Origin: Ctena decussata
Lineage: Eukaryota > Mollusca > Bivalvia > Lucinida > Lucinidae
Length of the DNA stretch: 64,000 bases
NCBI GenBank assembly: GCA_963989385.1
Contig: OZ022501.1
Coordinates: 96,146,979 to 96,210,978 of the forward strand
Direction: 5' to 3'
Numbering within the stretch: the first letter of the stretch is position 1; every line of letters starts with the position of its first letter. This document shows, one piece after another, positions 33,325 to 43,569 of this stretch. The notes beneath the pieces were generated by a model. The model was not told where the DNA came from. It was given only the letters and a program-made list of their open reading frames with translations, and did not search any database. A program made the translations under genes and the position numbers.

Positions 33325-34990
33325 GCCCACTTCACGAAGTTCTGCTTCCGCAGCTTCGCTCAGAAGGGACGGTCTTCATGAAGTTCCGCTTCCACAACTC
33401 CGCTCAGAAGGGATTGTTTTCACGAAGTTCCGCTTCCGCAACGCCGCTCAGAAGGGAGTGTCTTCACGAAGTTCCGCTTCAGCTACTCCGCTCAGAAGGG
33501 ACTGTCTTCTTGAAGTTCCGCTTCCGCAACTCCGCTCAGAAGGGACTGTCTTCACGAAGTTCCGCTTCTGCAACTCCGCTCAGGAGGGACTGTCTTCACG
33601 AAGTTCCGCTTCCGCAACTCCGCTCAGAAGAGAGTGTCTTCACCAAGTTCCGCTTCCGCAACTCCGCTCAGAAGGGACTATCTTCACGAAGTTCCGCTTC
33701 CGCAACTCCGCTCAGAAGGGACTGTCTTCACCAAGTTCCGCTTCCGCAACTCCGCTCAGGAGGGGCTGTCTTCACGAAGTTCCGCTTCCGCAACTCCGCT
33801 CAGAAGGGACTATCTTCACGAAGATCCACTTCTGCAACTCCGCTCAGAAGGGACTGTCTTCACCAAGTTCCGCTTCCGCAACTCCGCTCAGGAGGGACTG
33901 TCTTCACGAAGTTCCACTTCCGCAACTCCGCTCAGAAGAGAGTGTCTTCACGAAGTTCCGCTTCCGCAACTCCACTCAGAAGGGACTGTCTTCACCAAGT
34001 TCCGCTTCCGCAACTCCGCTCAGGAGGGACTGTCTTAACGAAGTTCCGCTTCCGCAACTCCGCTCAGAAGAGAGTGTCTTCACGAAGTTCCGCTTCCGCA
34101 ACTCCGCTCAGAAGGGACTGTCTTCACGAAGTTCCGCTTCCGCAATGCCGCTCAGGAGAGACTGTCTTCACGAAGTTCCGCTTCCGCAACTCCGCTCAGA
34201 AGGGACTGTCTTCACCAAGTTCCGCTTCCGCAACTCTGCTCAGAAGGGACTGTCTTCAACAAGTTCCGCTTCTGCAACTCCCCTCAGGAGGGACTGTCTT
34301 TACGAAGTTCCGCTTCCGCAACTCCGCTCAGAAGAGAGTGTCTTCACGAAGTTCCGCTTCCGCAACTCCACTCAGAAGGGACTGTCTTCACGAAGTTCCG
34401 CTTCCGCAACTCCGCTCAGAAGGGACTGTCTTCACGAAGTTCCGCTTCCGCAACTCCGCTCAGAAGGGACTGTCTTCACCAAGTTCCGCTTCCACAACTC
34501 CGCTCAGGAGGGACTGTCTTTACGAAGTTCCGCTTCCGCAACTCTGCTCAGAAGGGAGTGTCTTCACGAAGTTCCGCTTCCACTACTTTGCTCAGAAGGG
34601 ACTGTCTTCTTGAAGTTCTACTTCCGCAACTCCGCTCAGAAGGGACTTTTCACGAGGTTCCGCTTCCGCAACTCCGCTCAGAAGGGACTGTCTTCACGAA
34701 GTTCCGCTTCCGCAACGCCGCTCAGGAGGGACTGTCTTCACGAAGTTCCGCTTCCGCAACTCCGCTCAGAAGGGACTGTCTTCACCAAGTTCCGCTTCCG
34801 CAACTCCGCTCAAGAGGGACTGTCTTCAAGAAGTTCTGCTTCCGCAACTCCGCTCAGAAGGGAGTGTCTTCACAAAGTTCCGCTTCTGCAAATCCAAGGG
34901 AATGTCTTCATGAAGTTCCGCTTCAGCTTCCGCAACTCCGCTCTAGGGGTAAAGTTCCGCTTCCACAATTCCATCTTAGGGGGAATGTGT
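33325..34990 (-). repeat. 44-bp tandem array, right arm (~38 units)
   Basis: Unit (plus strand) GAAGTTCCGCTTCCGCAACT, CCGCTCAGAAGGGACTGTCT and TCAC. Since 44 is not a multiple of 3, every frame cycles through the same peptide of three units, and the plus strand stays open in all three frames (up to 578 codons at 33302-35038). These are artefacts, not proteins. Units are more uniform than in the left arm. Confidence 0.9.
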
Positions 34991-35061
34991 TCTTATACTG
35001 CAACCAGTTTGAAGTCATTTTCGTGCTCTCTTACATGAAGGATTAGCCGGGGGTGTTGCAG

Positions 35062-35110
<49 letters not shown>

Positions 35111-36435
35111 GCCATGGCCTCACGATGTAAAAGGAAGTTGTAAAGCTATCCATCAACTGACTCAGCCTACAGGCCCTGATAGCTCCGTGGTAGAGCGTCC
35201 GCTTCGGGAACGGGAGGTTGAGAGTTTGAATCCCGGCCGCGCAATACCAAAGGCATAAAAATCTGGTACTGTGAGCTCCCTTGGCTGTCGCTCTCTAATA
35301 AAGGCTAGTCTTAGGAAGATAAAATTACGTATTCAGGTAGGTATACTTTGTTAGTGACGACCTTGTTTGTCGCAATAAAAGCTCTGCAGAGCTTATGTTG
35401 TCTGTTCCTACCCACCAGAATGACAAGACATAATCACACCCTCGCTCTGCGTCAAATACACAAATCTTTTATTTTTTTTATAAATATTCCTTTTTTCCCT
35501 TAGCTGTGGTACAGTGGAATACACTGCCTGCTAATGTTGTTCTTCTGCCTACTCTATTTCCCTTTAGAGAGGCAGTCCGGTCTGATGACCATTCAATGCC
35601 ATAAAGCAAAAAAAAACATTGTTTTAACCTGCTTTTATCTGATGTTTCACCACCCTTTTAACATTTTAACACTTTCACCTTTTATTTCAGCACTGCATTC
35701 TTTTAGACTTTCTAACTGCCTTGACGCCCAGACATTCCTGCACAAAATCCTCGCGAGGGGGTGTTGCAGTATAGATAGTGAGATAGATAGATGGGCCATG
35801 GCCTCACGATGTAAAAGGAAGTTGTAAAGCTGTCCATCAACTGACTCAGCTTACAGGCCCTGATAGCTCCGTGGTAGAGCGTCCGCTTCGGGAACTTTAA
35901 ATCCCGGCCGCGCAATACCAAAGGCATTAAAAATTGCTACTGTGAGCTCCCTTGGCTGACGCTCTCCAATAAAGGGTAGTCTTAAGAAGATAAAATTAAG
36001 CCATCAGGTAGGTATAATTTGTAAGTGACACCTTGTTTGTCGCAATAAAAGCTCTAAAGAGCTTATGTTGTCTGTTCCTTCCCACCAGAATGACAAGACA
36101 TAACCACACCCTCGCTCTGCGTCAAATACACAAATCTTTTATTTTTTATAAATATTCCCTTTTTCCCTTAGCTGTGGTACAGTGGAATGCACTGCCTGCT
36201 AATGTTGTTCTTCTGCCTACTCTAGATCACTTTAGACAGGCGGTCCGGTCTTGTGACCATTCATTGCCATAAAGCAAAAAAACATTGTTTTAACCTGCTT
36301 TTATCTGACTTTCACCACCCTTTTACCATTTTAACACTTTCATCTTTTATTTCAGCACTGCATTCTTTTAGACTTTCTAACTTCCTTGACGCCCAGACAT
36401 TCCTGCACAAAATCCTCGCGAGGGGGTGTTGCAGT

Positions 36436-36467
<32 letters not shown>

Positions 36468-37145
36468 GCCATGGCCTCACGATGTAAAAGGAAGTTGTAA
36501 TGCTATCCATCAACTGACTCAGCTTACAGGCCCTGATAGCTCCGGGGTAGAGCGTCCGCTTCGGGAACGGGAGGTTGAGAGTTTGAATCCTGGCCGCGCA
36601 AAACCAAAGGCATAAAAAATGGTACTGTGAGCTCCCTTGGCTGTCGCTCTCCAATAAAGGCTAGTCTTAAGAAGATAAAATTAAGCCATCAGGTAGGTAT
36701 ACTTTGTTAGTGACGATCTTGTTTGTCGCAATAAAAGCTCTGCAGAGCTTATGTTGTCTGTTCCTACCCACCAGAATGACAAGGCATAACCACACCCTCG
36801 CTCTGCGTCAAATACACAAATCTTTTATTTTTTATAAATATTCCTTTTTTCCCTTAGCTGTGGTACAGTGGAATGCACTGCCTGCTAATGTTGTTTTTCT
36901 GCCTACTCTAGATCACTTTAGAGAGGCAGTCCGGTCTTGTGACCATTCAATGCCATAAAGCAAAAGAAAAAAAAAAAAAAAAAAAAAAAAACATTGTTTT
37001 AGCCTGCTTTTATCTGACTTTCACCACCCTTTTAACATTTTAACATTTTCACCTTTTATTTCAGCACTGCATTCTTTTAGACTTTCTAACTGCCTTGACG
37101 CCCAGACATTCCTGCACAAAATCCTCGCGAGGGGGTGTTGCAGTT

Positions 37146-37182
<37 letters not shown>

Positions 37183-37239
37183 GTAAGTTATAGGCCCAGC
37201 CTCTTGCTTTGCATTGTGTGAAAGGTGATGGGGAATATA

Positions 37240-37870
37240 AATGCACCCAATATTTTAGAACACCTGACATAGCGTAATGTACTTTGAGAATTACAAAATG
37301 GCTTTCGTGAAAAAAAACTCTCTTGTGAAATTCATCTTACTCAGCTTTGGAAGATCGTGGAAGGCAGCTGACTCTGAGAAATCAAGTAGATTTAGTTCTT
37401 TTGGATTTCAGCAAAGCCTTTGATAAAGTAAGCCGTCTGAAATTGCTATTTAAACTTTCGAACTATGGCATTAAAGGTAATGCTCTGAAATAGTTTAAAC
37501 ATATTTTATTGTCTTTGTACACATACAATGTGCAAGCAATGGGGTCGGGGTCGGGCTACAAGTTCTCTCAACATTAGCTATGTGCAGCCCTTCCCCTAAA
37601 ACATGAAATGCAACATCAAATGGTCTAGGTCTTGTTTGATTAGTCGCTCTCAACTTGTTGTACTGGATGGAGAGTCGTCAAATGAGGATTCAGTGATCTC
37701 TGGGGTACCTCAGGGGTCAGTACTTGGCCCGTTCTTCTTTCTGTTGTACATAAATGATCTTCCCGAAAATATATATGCAGGCTCAAGTTAGGCTCTTTGC
37801 TGATGATACCGACACTGCAATCATCAACCGCCACACTAGTTCCACTTTTCCAGTTCAGGGCACACTGGGT
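37240..37870 (+). pseudogene. Degenerate LINE reverse transcriptase fragment
   Basis: In shifting frames one can read NGFR, CEIHLTQLW, VDLVLLDFSKAFDKV, SNYGIKGNALK, then [34 protein letters not shown] and LFADDT at about 37795. These are RT blocks in the right order. Several frameshifts and stops break it. It starts soon after the (GATA)n tail of the last SINE-LINE unit. Confidence 0.85.
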
Positions 37871-38026
37871 TCAGATTTCCTACTCTATTTGATTGATTGA
37901 AATAATCGAACATGCGCCATCCATGGAAATCGAACCAGCGACACCCTACACTCAGTCCACTAGGTTAGTCTCTTCGCTATTTTTTTTTAAAGTTCATATG
38001 GCTGTGATTAACAAAGTCGAGGGCTC

Positions 38027-38897
38027 AGTGCAAGGCTGGTCTAACTCACTATTTTTCACAAATTCACTTTTTTGCAGTTTTGAAAACTTGATGGTCAAAT
38101 ACACATTCTTTGAAACTATTAAGATTAGTGTTTTTGCAAAAAATGATTTTATTCCTAATTTAGAAATAGTCTAGGAGCCAAATGAGCCAAATCTTTAGCG
38201 CAAGACTAGTCTAACTACAATGAGACGAATTTGATTTTAAAGAGCATACTTTGGATAAATGGCTTAGTTTTCAGTTTTATAAATTTAGATACAAGTTCTT
38301 ATAGTCTTTAACTGTTTGTAGGTCTAGGTACAGTGTTTTCTTAACACTTTAGTAAACAGGTTTTTGGTAGTAAAACATAGAATGTTTTCATTTCAAAATA
38401 TTTTCCTCATTTTTCTTAGTGCAAGACTAGTCTATCTTGAGATAGACTAGTATTGCGCTAAGACAAAGTGGATTTGAAGTTAGACTAGTTTTGCACTAAC
38501 AAAACAAAAATATTTAAATTGTCCTTTTTAGATGATTAAAATTGTTAAATAGCTATTTCACAGCTCATGCTTATTGGGTTTTTGCCTTCAAACTGTAAAA
38601 ATTGTTAAAACTTGTTTTATAATGCACTTATATTTTGCATTTGAAAAAAAGTCTATCTCAAGTTAGACTAGTCTTGCACTAAACTTTTCAGCGCAAAAGT
38701 GGTCTAAGTCACATAAACCTAATTTAACAAAAATAGATTAATAAAATTGAATAATGTAAGCATTTCTTCCCATATTTTATGTAAATGTGTCAAATTTGAT
38801 GTTAATATTTTGTTTATGTACTATAATAATCAGTTTTTTGCTTCTCCTGAAAAGTTTCAAAATATGGAGTTAGACTAGTCTTGCACTAAGCCCTCGA
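38027..38897. mobile_element. TIR element with repeated GACTAGTCTAACT motif
   Basis: Left TCGAGGGCTCAGTGCAAGG, CTGGTCTAACTC (38027-38058) and the inverse at 38866-38897 (GAGTTAGACTAGTCTTGCAC TAAGCCCTCGA). The motif TTAGACTAGTYTTGCACTAA recurs inside in both orientations (38200, 38410-38510, 38655-38710). AAGT is found next to both ends if the element starts at CGAGGG, a possible 4-bp duplication. No ORF. Confidence 0.7.
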
Positions 38898-39177
38898 AGT
38901 GTAATCTATTACTGACCCTTCTGAGGTGTTATTTCTGTTTTGGTTCCTCATTGTATCATGTTGTTATGTCCGCTTTTCTATGGTCTTGAGCAATATGATC
39001 CCACGAATAGTTGTCCATTCTTCGTTCTGGTTTGTTTTATTTTGTTTTACAATGAAAATAGAGAAAAGGTAAAAATATATGGTGCTGCTGTTTTCAATTA
39101 GGTAACTGAATAACCACCTGTTTGGGAGAAAGGTGTTCATTCTATTTATCGTGCATGTCTTTCGCGAAATTTTGTCG

Positions 39178-39214
<37 letters not shown>

Positions 39215-39675
39215 TCTTTCCCTTTTGGTTTTGAGGGTAGGATGTGGGATTTGATAATATTAATTCCTGATCATTGCCTTTCTTTTTACTAAATGATCGG
39301 TAAGCTGGAACATAACAGATGCACCATATGGTACTATGGGCAGTAAACCTAAGTGGAAGTGGACTAACACGCTCTACACAATAGGTTTTTTTTGTCTGTT
39401 AATTGGTTGTCCCACCTGGATTCACCTGGTGGTTTTCTTTTGCTTCAGCATTTCAGCGGTATTGTTTGACACCCCAGGGTATCTAGGTGTCGCAACTCAT
39501 TGTTTCATTCTAGTCCTCATCTTTGCTTCATCATGAATGAATTTTATCCTTGATTTATTTGTTTCTTGTGATGATAAAGTCCCCGCCCCTATTAATTTAT
39601 TACTGCCCGCCCCAAGGTGTTACTTCTCTATTAATTGTTCTTATTGTTCATATCAATGCTGTCGTTCACTTATTA

Positions 39676-40322
39676 CAGGCCTGTGGAAATAGAAAAATCT
39701 CTTACTTGTCTAGGGACAAGTAAAAAGTCAAATTCCATTTGTCCAGCAAAATAGTTACTTGTTAAAAACTGCAAATATAATGTCTGTATTATTTTAAAGA
39801 TTATTCAGTCATGAATATTTACATAACCTCATTATTTTGACAAATTTTATCTTCCATATTAAATAAAAGCGTTAAAATTGAATAAAGGCATCTTTTCTAT
39901 GCTAAATGTCCGGAAAAAATCGAACATCTTATTCCTTACTGTAAACATTTAAAACTTTTCCAGTTAACTATAAAAATTGGAATGGCAAACATTCAGGACC
40001 CTGATCAGACTGCAGGAGCAGACTGATCTGGGTCCACAATGTTTGCCTAATAAAAATCTTAAAGAGATCCTTCAAAAGCAGAGCACACATTCAAAAGATG
40101 GAACGTGGGCCATACTTCGAAGTTTCTGCTATTCAAGCCTCATCAGTGACCCGGAAAATATCTCAATTTTTTTTACATTGAGAAACTATCTAAGTATTTT
40201 TCTAAAGGAAACCATATACTTGTTTCATAGTTGTCCCAGGGCAAGTATATATATTTTTTTCATTTGTCTTAACTGAAATGGGACAAGCAAAACAAGTCAA
40301 GCATGGTATTTCCACAGCCCTG
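39676..40322. mobile_element. hAT-like non-autonomous element carrying a ribozyme-like sequence
   Basis: Ends CAGGCCTGTGGAAATA (39676) and, inverted, CAGGGCTGTGGAAATA (40322) have the CAGG-start typical of hAT. Subterminal parts keep homology (ACTTGTC...GGGACAAG). Flanks CTTATTA and CCTATTA resemble a target duplication with one change. The interior contains the hammerhead-like sequence at 40107-40152. Confidence 0.65.
40107..40152 (-). ncRNA. Type I hammerhead ribozyme-like motif, copy 1
   Basis: Minus strand order: GGGTCA, CTGATGA, helix II GGCT-TGAAT-AGCA, GAAA, short self-complementary helix III CTTCGAAG, T, then A (position 17) and TGGCCC. Helix I pairs GGGTCA with TGGCCC (6 bp, one G-U). 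The CUGANGA and GAAA cores are intact. The cleavage triplet is GUA (NUH). Helix II has one G-A mismatch. Short helix III is typical of metazoan type I hammerheads that work as dimers. Confidence 0.75.
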
Positions 40323-41679
40323 CCTATTATGTGAGTGGCAATGTTTTATACAGTTAAGGTAGCTGAATGATAACATGGCTGGGAAGGTGCTGTTCGTTCG
40401 GTTTACCGTGCGTATCTTTAGTGAATTGCTGTCAGTTTATGTATATACATCTTTCTGTATTGGTTCTGACAGGATATGAGACAGGATATAGAAGCTGACT
40501 GATTAAAATATTATAAACATATATAGGCTTAATTGTTGTTAAATAGTTTTTCGTATAATTTGCATGGTCTGTTGTAATATGTTCTATAAAAGGGTTATAA
40601 CCCTTCTGTTGGTCTAAATTATTTAGTTTGGTAAAGATAGCTGAGTTGCCACCTATTTGGGAAAGAGCTGCTGACTCGGCTTATCACTTGTAATTTATTG
40701 CTTGTTGGGATGTCTTTGTCAATCTTTCCCTTTGATGTTGGGGATAGGGTTCGGGATCTGATTCAGTCAGTTCCTGAAGTGTAGTTACTCTTTAAATTTG
40801 TCTAAATTGTCAGCTCCAGTTTATCTAATAAATTCTTTTCGGACTCTTATCGTCAGGTTGAAAATGAGGGTTACTGGCGAGGCCTACCTGGTATAAACTA
40901 TTATGCTCTGCTCCCAAATGTGAAAGAAATTCAAGAAAAGAATGAAAACACCGTAAGGGAGTGACGTAATCAAAGATCGCTGTCTTCCTCTGGCACCAAG
41001 AGGTTTTTGTGTACTTGTCCCTGAGTACGGTCTATTGTGATTTTAACTTGCACATTCACAGAAACGGGCATATGCTGGCTTCTATGCTGTCTATTGGCTA
41101 ATTATACCGTTTCCTTTTTTCTGCATTATATTTTCTATGTACAGTGTCTATTCTGTTTATTATCTACGTGTACTGCAACATGGTTCGTGTGCCTTGTGAG
41201 AGTATGGGCACATTATATATTTTTGCTCATGTTCTTGCACAAGCCCAAAGCAGGAGTTGCAGCATTACTGACCGTTCCAAGGCGGTAGTTCTGTTGTGGT
41301 TCTCTGTTGCCTGTTTTTGGTGTCAGAGTTTCTGTGATGTTTTACCTTATGTATGTTCTTATTATTTTTGGTTCGGTTTGGGTTGCTGAGTGGCCACCTT
41401 TTGGAAACAAGCTGCTCACTCGGTTGGCCATATGTTCTCTGTATCTTGATTATTTGTAAACTTAGTTGTTTCCAAATATGGTTTGAGGGCTGGATTTGGA
41501 TTTTGATTGTTTCAGTTCCTGGTCTTTGCATACTTTTTACTTGCAATAAACAGTAGAAAGGACAGCCTAGTAGAAGTAAACAGTACATAGTAGACTGTAT
41601 GTGCATATACAATGTATATATATTTACATATACATTGCATATACAAATACACTGTACATGTATATACATATATTTGCAC

Positions 41680-41930
41680 AAAGGCGAAAATTAGAAAGTT
41701 TTGCACAAAACCAAACAGAACAATTCGTTTCCTAAGAAGAAACCTTTCCGGCTGCACTAAAGAGTTCAAAGAAACAATATACAAAGGGCTGGTGCGTCAG
41801 GGTTTTTTGTATGCATGAACGGCGTGGAATCCTTATTGTTAAGTACTACAGGAAGAGCTGGAGAAGGTCCAAAAGCGGACTGCTTGATTTTTCCATGGAA
41901 ATTATAATTCAGTGGAGCCACCGGTGCATC
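41680..41930 (+). pseudogene. LINE RT C-terminal fragment
   Basis: Reads NRTIRFLRRNLSGCTKEFKE, TIYKGLVRQ, then after a stop W(N)PY, LQEELEKVQKRTA and GNY, i.e. the thumb/connection segment found also at 22.0-22.3 kb and 50.5-50.7 kb (TLGFLRRNL...AAYKTLVRP...VEKVQ). Both ends missing. Confidence 0.8.
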
Positions 41931-42014
41931 TCCAAAACTAACCCCTTGGTAGGGTCATAAGATTCACCAAAATCTTTACCCCACATCCCATGTATCGCCA
42001 GTTTTTTTAACCCC

Positions 42015-42110
42015 CTTCCACGCACCCCCTCCCCCCCCCCCCCCAAGATAGGTGGCAAAAAAGTTTATGACCCCTACCCCCCCCTCCCCCCCCCACACAC
42101 ACACACAAAC
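42015..42110. repeat. C-rich and (CA)n low-complexity tract
   Basis: Runs of C interrupted by T/A, followed by CACACACACACA. It lies in gene-free sequence between two LINE pieces; 41930-42350 otherwise shows nothing. Confidence 0.9.
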
Positions 42111-42521
42111 TCCCGAGCGACCTTTCACACACACACATCCCATATCACTTATTCGATGTCAGACTAACCTCAATCAAACCTGTATGAAACACATGCAAGA
42201 ACATTTTTTCATTCTGACAGGTTAATTATTCATGCAGATCAATGGTCTCTTTATTTTTATTTTCCATGTATTTTTTTCTGCTTATGGACATCCAGAAATC
42301 TGCTGTCGAATGCACTATAAAGTAAAAAGATAGACAATGATCAAGAATTAATACAACCTTCTTCTTGTTCTTCTTCTTGTTCTTGTTCCAGACCTCCTTC
42401 AAAGGAGAACCGCACCAGAGTGCGTCGTCACGGCTGGTAGAGTATCCCTTCTATATCCCTCCACCAAGAATATACATATGTACACTTGCTCTGCGTTAAA
42501 GTTTCATTATAATATTTATTT

Positions 42522-43514
42522 CTAGGTATTAGTATCAGTGTCCGCCTTGCTGGACCTATTCGCCACTGACTTTAAAAGTCTAAATCTATGAGTATGCAGG
42601 ATGTATAACAATCTTCGACTATGATACTCAAATGCTGTCAAATCCTTCAGCTTAATTCGCCCGACACCAAGCAGCACTGAACTGTCAATAATAATCTGAA
42701 CTTTCTGCTCCACAGTAAGGTTAGTCCAAACAGTATTAGAGAGTTCTGAGAATTCCTTAATAAGCTGACTCAAAACTGGACGTCTAACGCCATCAAGAAG
42801 TGGACAGATCAAAATGAAATGCTCGACTGTCTCTGGATCAGTACCACACAATGGACAAATTGCACTAATCTCGTTCCCATTGAATTTTGCCCGATTTGTT
42901 TGAAGGATATATGTACCAGTTATTATTTTCAATTTTACTGGAAAACGTGTATTTTCTCTAGCTGAGCCTGTACTATTTTGCAGAACTGGGTGTAATTTTC
43001 CAAGTCTTACTGAGTCAGAATTCAGATATTTGAGAGATCCATATAATGGCTTAGGAGTTTGCAATTTCTCTAACCAATATGAGAAAATTGCTGTATTCAC
43101 TGTAGATTTCCATAGTAACCGCTCAACCGGATTGTCCAAATAAACTTCCATATCGTCAAGATCGTACAGCCATAAGATCCTCTTAACTTCAATAAACCAG
43201 CTGTTACTCTTAACATTCTTAACTGCATACTGACGCCGTGCAAGTCTCTTTTCAATACTGTCCTCGGACTGATTACAGATATTATTAAAAAAGATAAGTA
43301 ATTTCAGATGAATTCTGGCTTCCACTGGTAGTATGCCTGATAGTAGATACACTGCCACGTCTGCAGTATTCGACGGGAGAGACAATATTCTTTTTAGAAA
43401 TTTCTTTTGGAACAGTTCTAAACGTTCTAAATGCGGTCCTTTAGGTACCAAAAGTTCCATTCCATATAGAAGTACCGGAAGAACATATGTTTTATAAAGA
43501 TGAACAGATGTCAC
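42522..43514 (-). CDS. LINE pol C-terminal part (zinc-cluster end)
   Basis: 330 residues continuing the 43570-46146 RT after a frameshift near 43560: upstream in this frame reads YRIPSGLHGHNGLDPVTSVH. It has the RT thumb (YKTYVLPVLLYGMELL at ~10-25), helical repeats, and a Cys/His cluster ICPLCGTDPETVEHFILICP at ~222-241 as found at the C-terminus of many LINE polymerases. It ends near 42522 with a stop about 150 bp before the tail. It is not an independent gene. Confidence 0.85.
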   Translation of the reverse strand: MTSVHLYKTYVLPVLLYGMELLVPKGPHLERLELFQKKFLKRILSLPSNTADVAVYLLSGILPVEARIHLKLLIFFNNICNQSEDSIEKRLARRQYAVKNVKSNSWFIEVKRILWLYDLDDMEVYLDNPVERLLWKSTVNTAIFSYWLEKLQTPKPLYGSLKYLNSDSVRLGKLHPVLQNSTGSARENTRFPVKLKIITGTYILQTNRAKFNGNEISAICPLCGTDPETVEHFILICPLLDGVRRPVLSQLIKEFSELSNTVWTNLTVEQKVQIIIDSSVLLGVGRIKLKDLTAFEYHSRRLLYILHTHRFRLLKSVANRSSKADTDTNT

Positions 43515-43569
43515 TGGGTCCAGTCCATTATGACCGTGGAGTCCACTCGGTATCCGGCTATAAACTGTT

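Larger units (their letters stand above)
31819..35048. mobile_element. 3.2-kb foldback element built of 44-bp satellite arrays
   Basis: Ends are GGTTCATCCTTCATG (31819) and, inverted, GGCTAATCCTTCATG (35048); they share ATCCTTCATGTAAGAGAGCA then YGAAAA. GGGGGTGT is present directly outside both (31811-31818 and 35049-35056), while intact sister units read GAGGGGGTGTTGCAG once. That is an 8-bp target duplication. Inside, two arrays of the same 44-bp unit lie in opposite orientation around a ~560-bp centre. There is no transposase. By target size it could be a hAT-mobilised foldback element. Confidence 0.85.
30898..37183 (+). mobile_element. Tandem array of SINE-LINE chimeras with (GATA)n tails
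   Basis: One partial and four near-complete units start at 31171, 35111, 35795 and 36468, each about 0.65 kb. Each unit is a tRNA-Pro-like SINE (heads at 31232, 35172, 35856, 36529) fused at 'TTGTCTGTTCCTACCCA' to the 3' end of a LINE ORF (HTLALRQIHKSFIF...VVQWNALPANVV...), a 3' UTR and a (GATA)n tail. The next unit begins directly after the tail. Frames of 79 and 84 codons at 36033-36272 and 36704-36958 read through the junction. Unit 1 is split by the foldback element. Confidence 0.85.
39080..41560. repeat. Diverged repeat units interrupted by a hAT-like element
   Basis: A pattern 'GCTGAGTGGCCACCTTTTGG'...GCTGCTCACTCGG...~110 bp...'GGATAGGGTTCGGGATCTGA'...CAGTTCCTG recurs with decay near 39095, 40350, 40640 and 41380. 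The last ~65 bp of the 40640 unit occurs again, inverted, within the gypsy integrase at 55080-55142. A (GT)16 run lies at 39181-39212. Small frames here are not supported as genes. Confidence 0.6.

Noticed and set aside
33302..35038. 578-codon plus-strand ORF, and 411/162/134-codon companions
   Set aside because: Every frame is a readout of a 44-bp tandem repeat. 44 is not divisible by 3, so all frames give the same cyclic peptide; there is no non-repeat domain.
31141..37183. GATA repeats read as a CRISPR-like or regulatory array
   Set aside because: They are simple (GATA)n tails of LINE-derived units, with no spacer structure.
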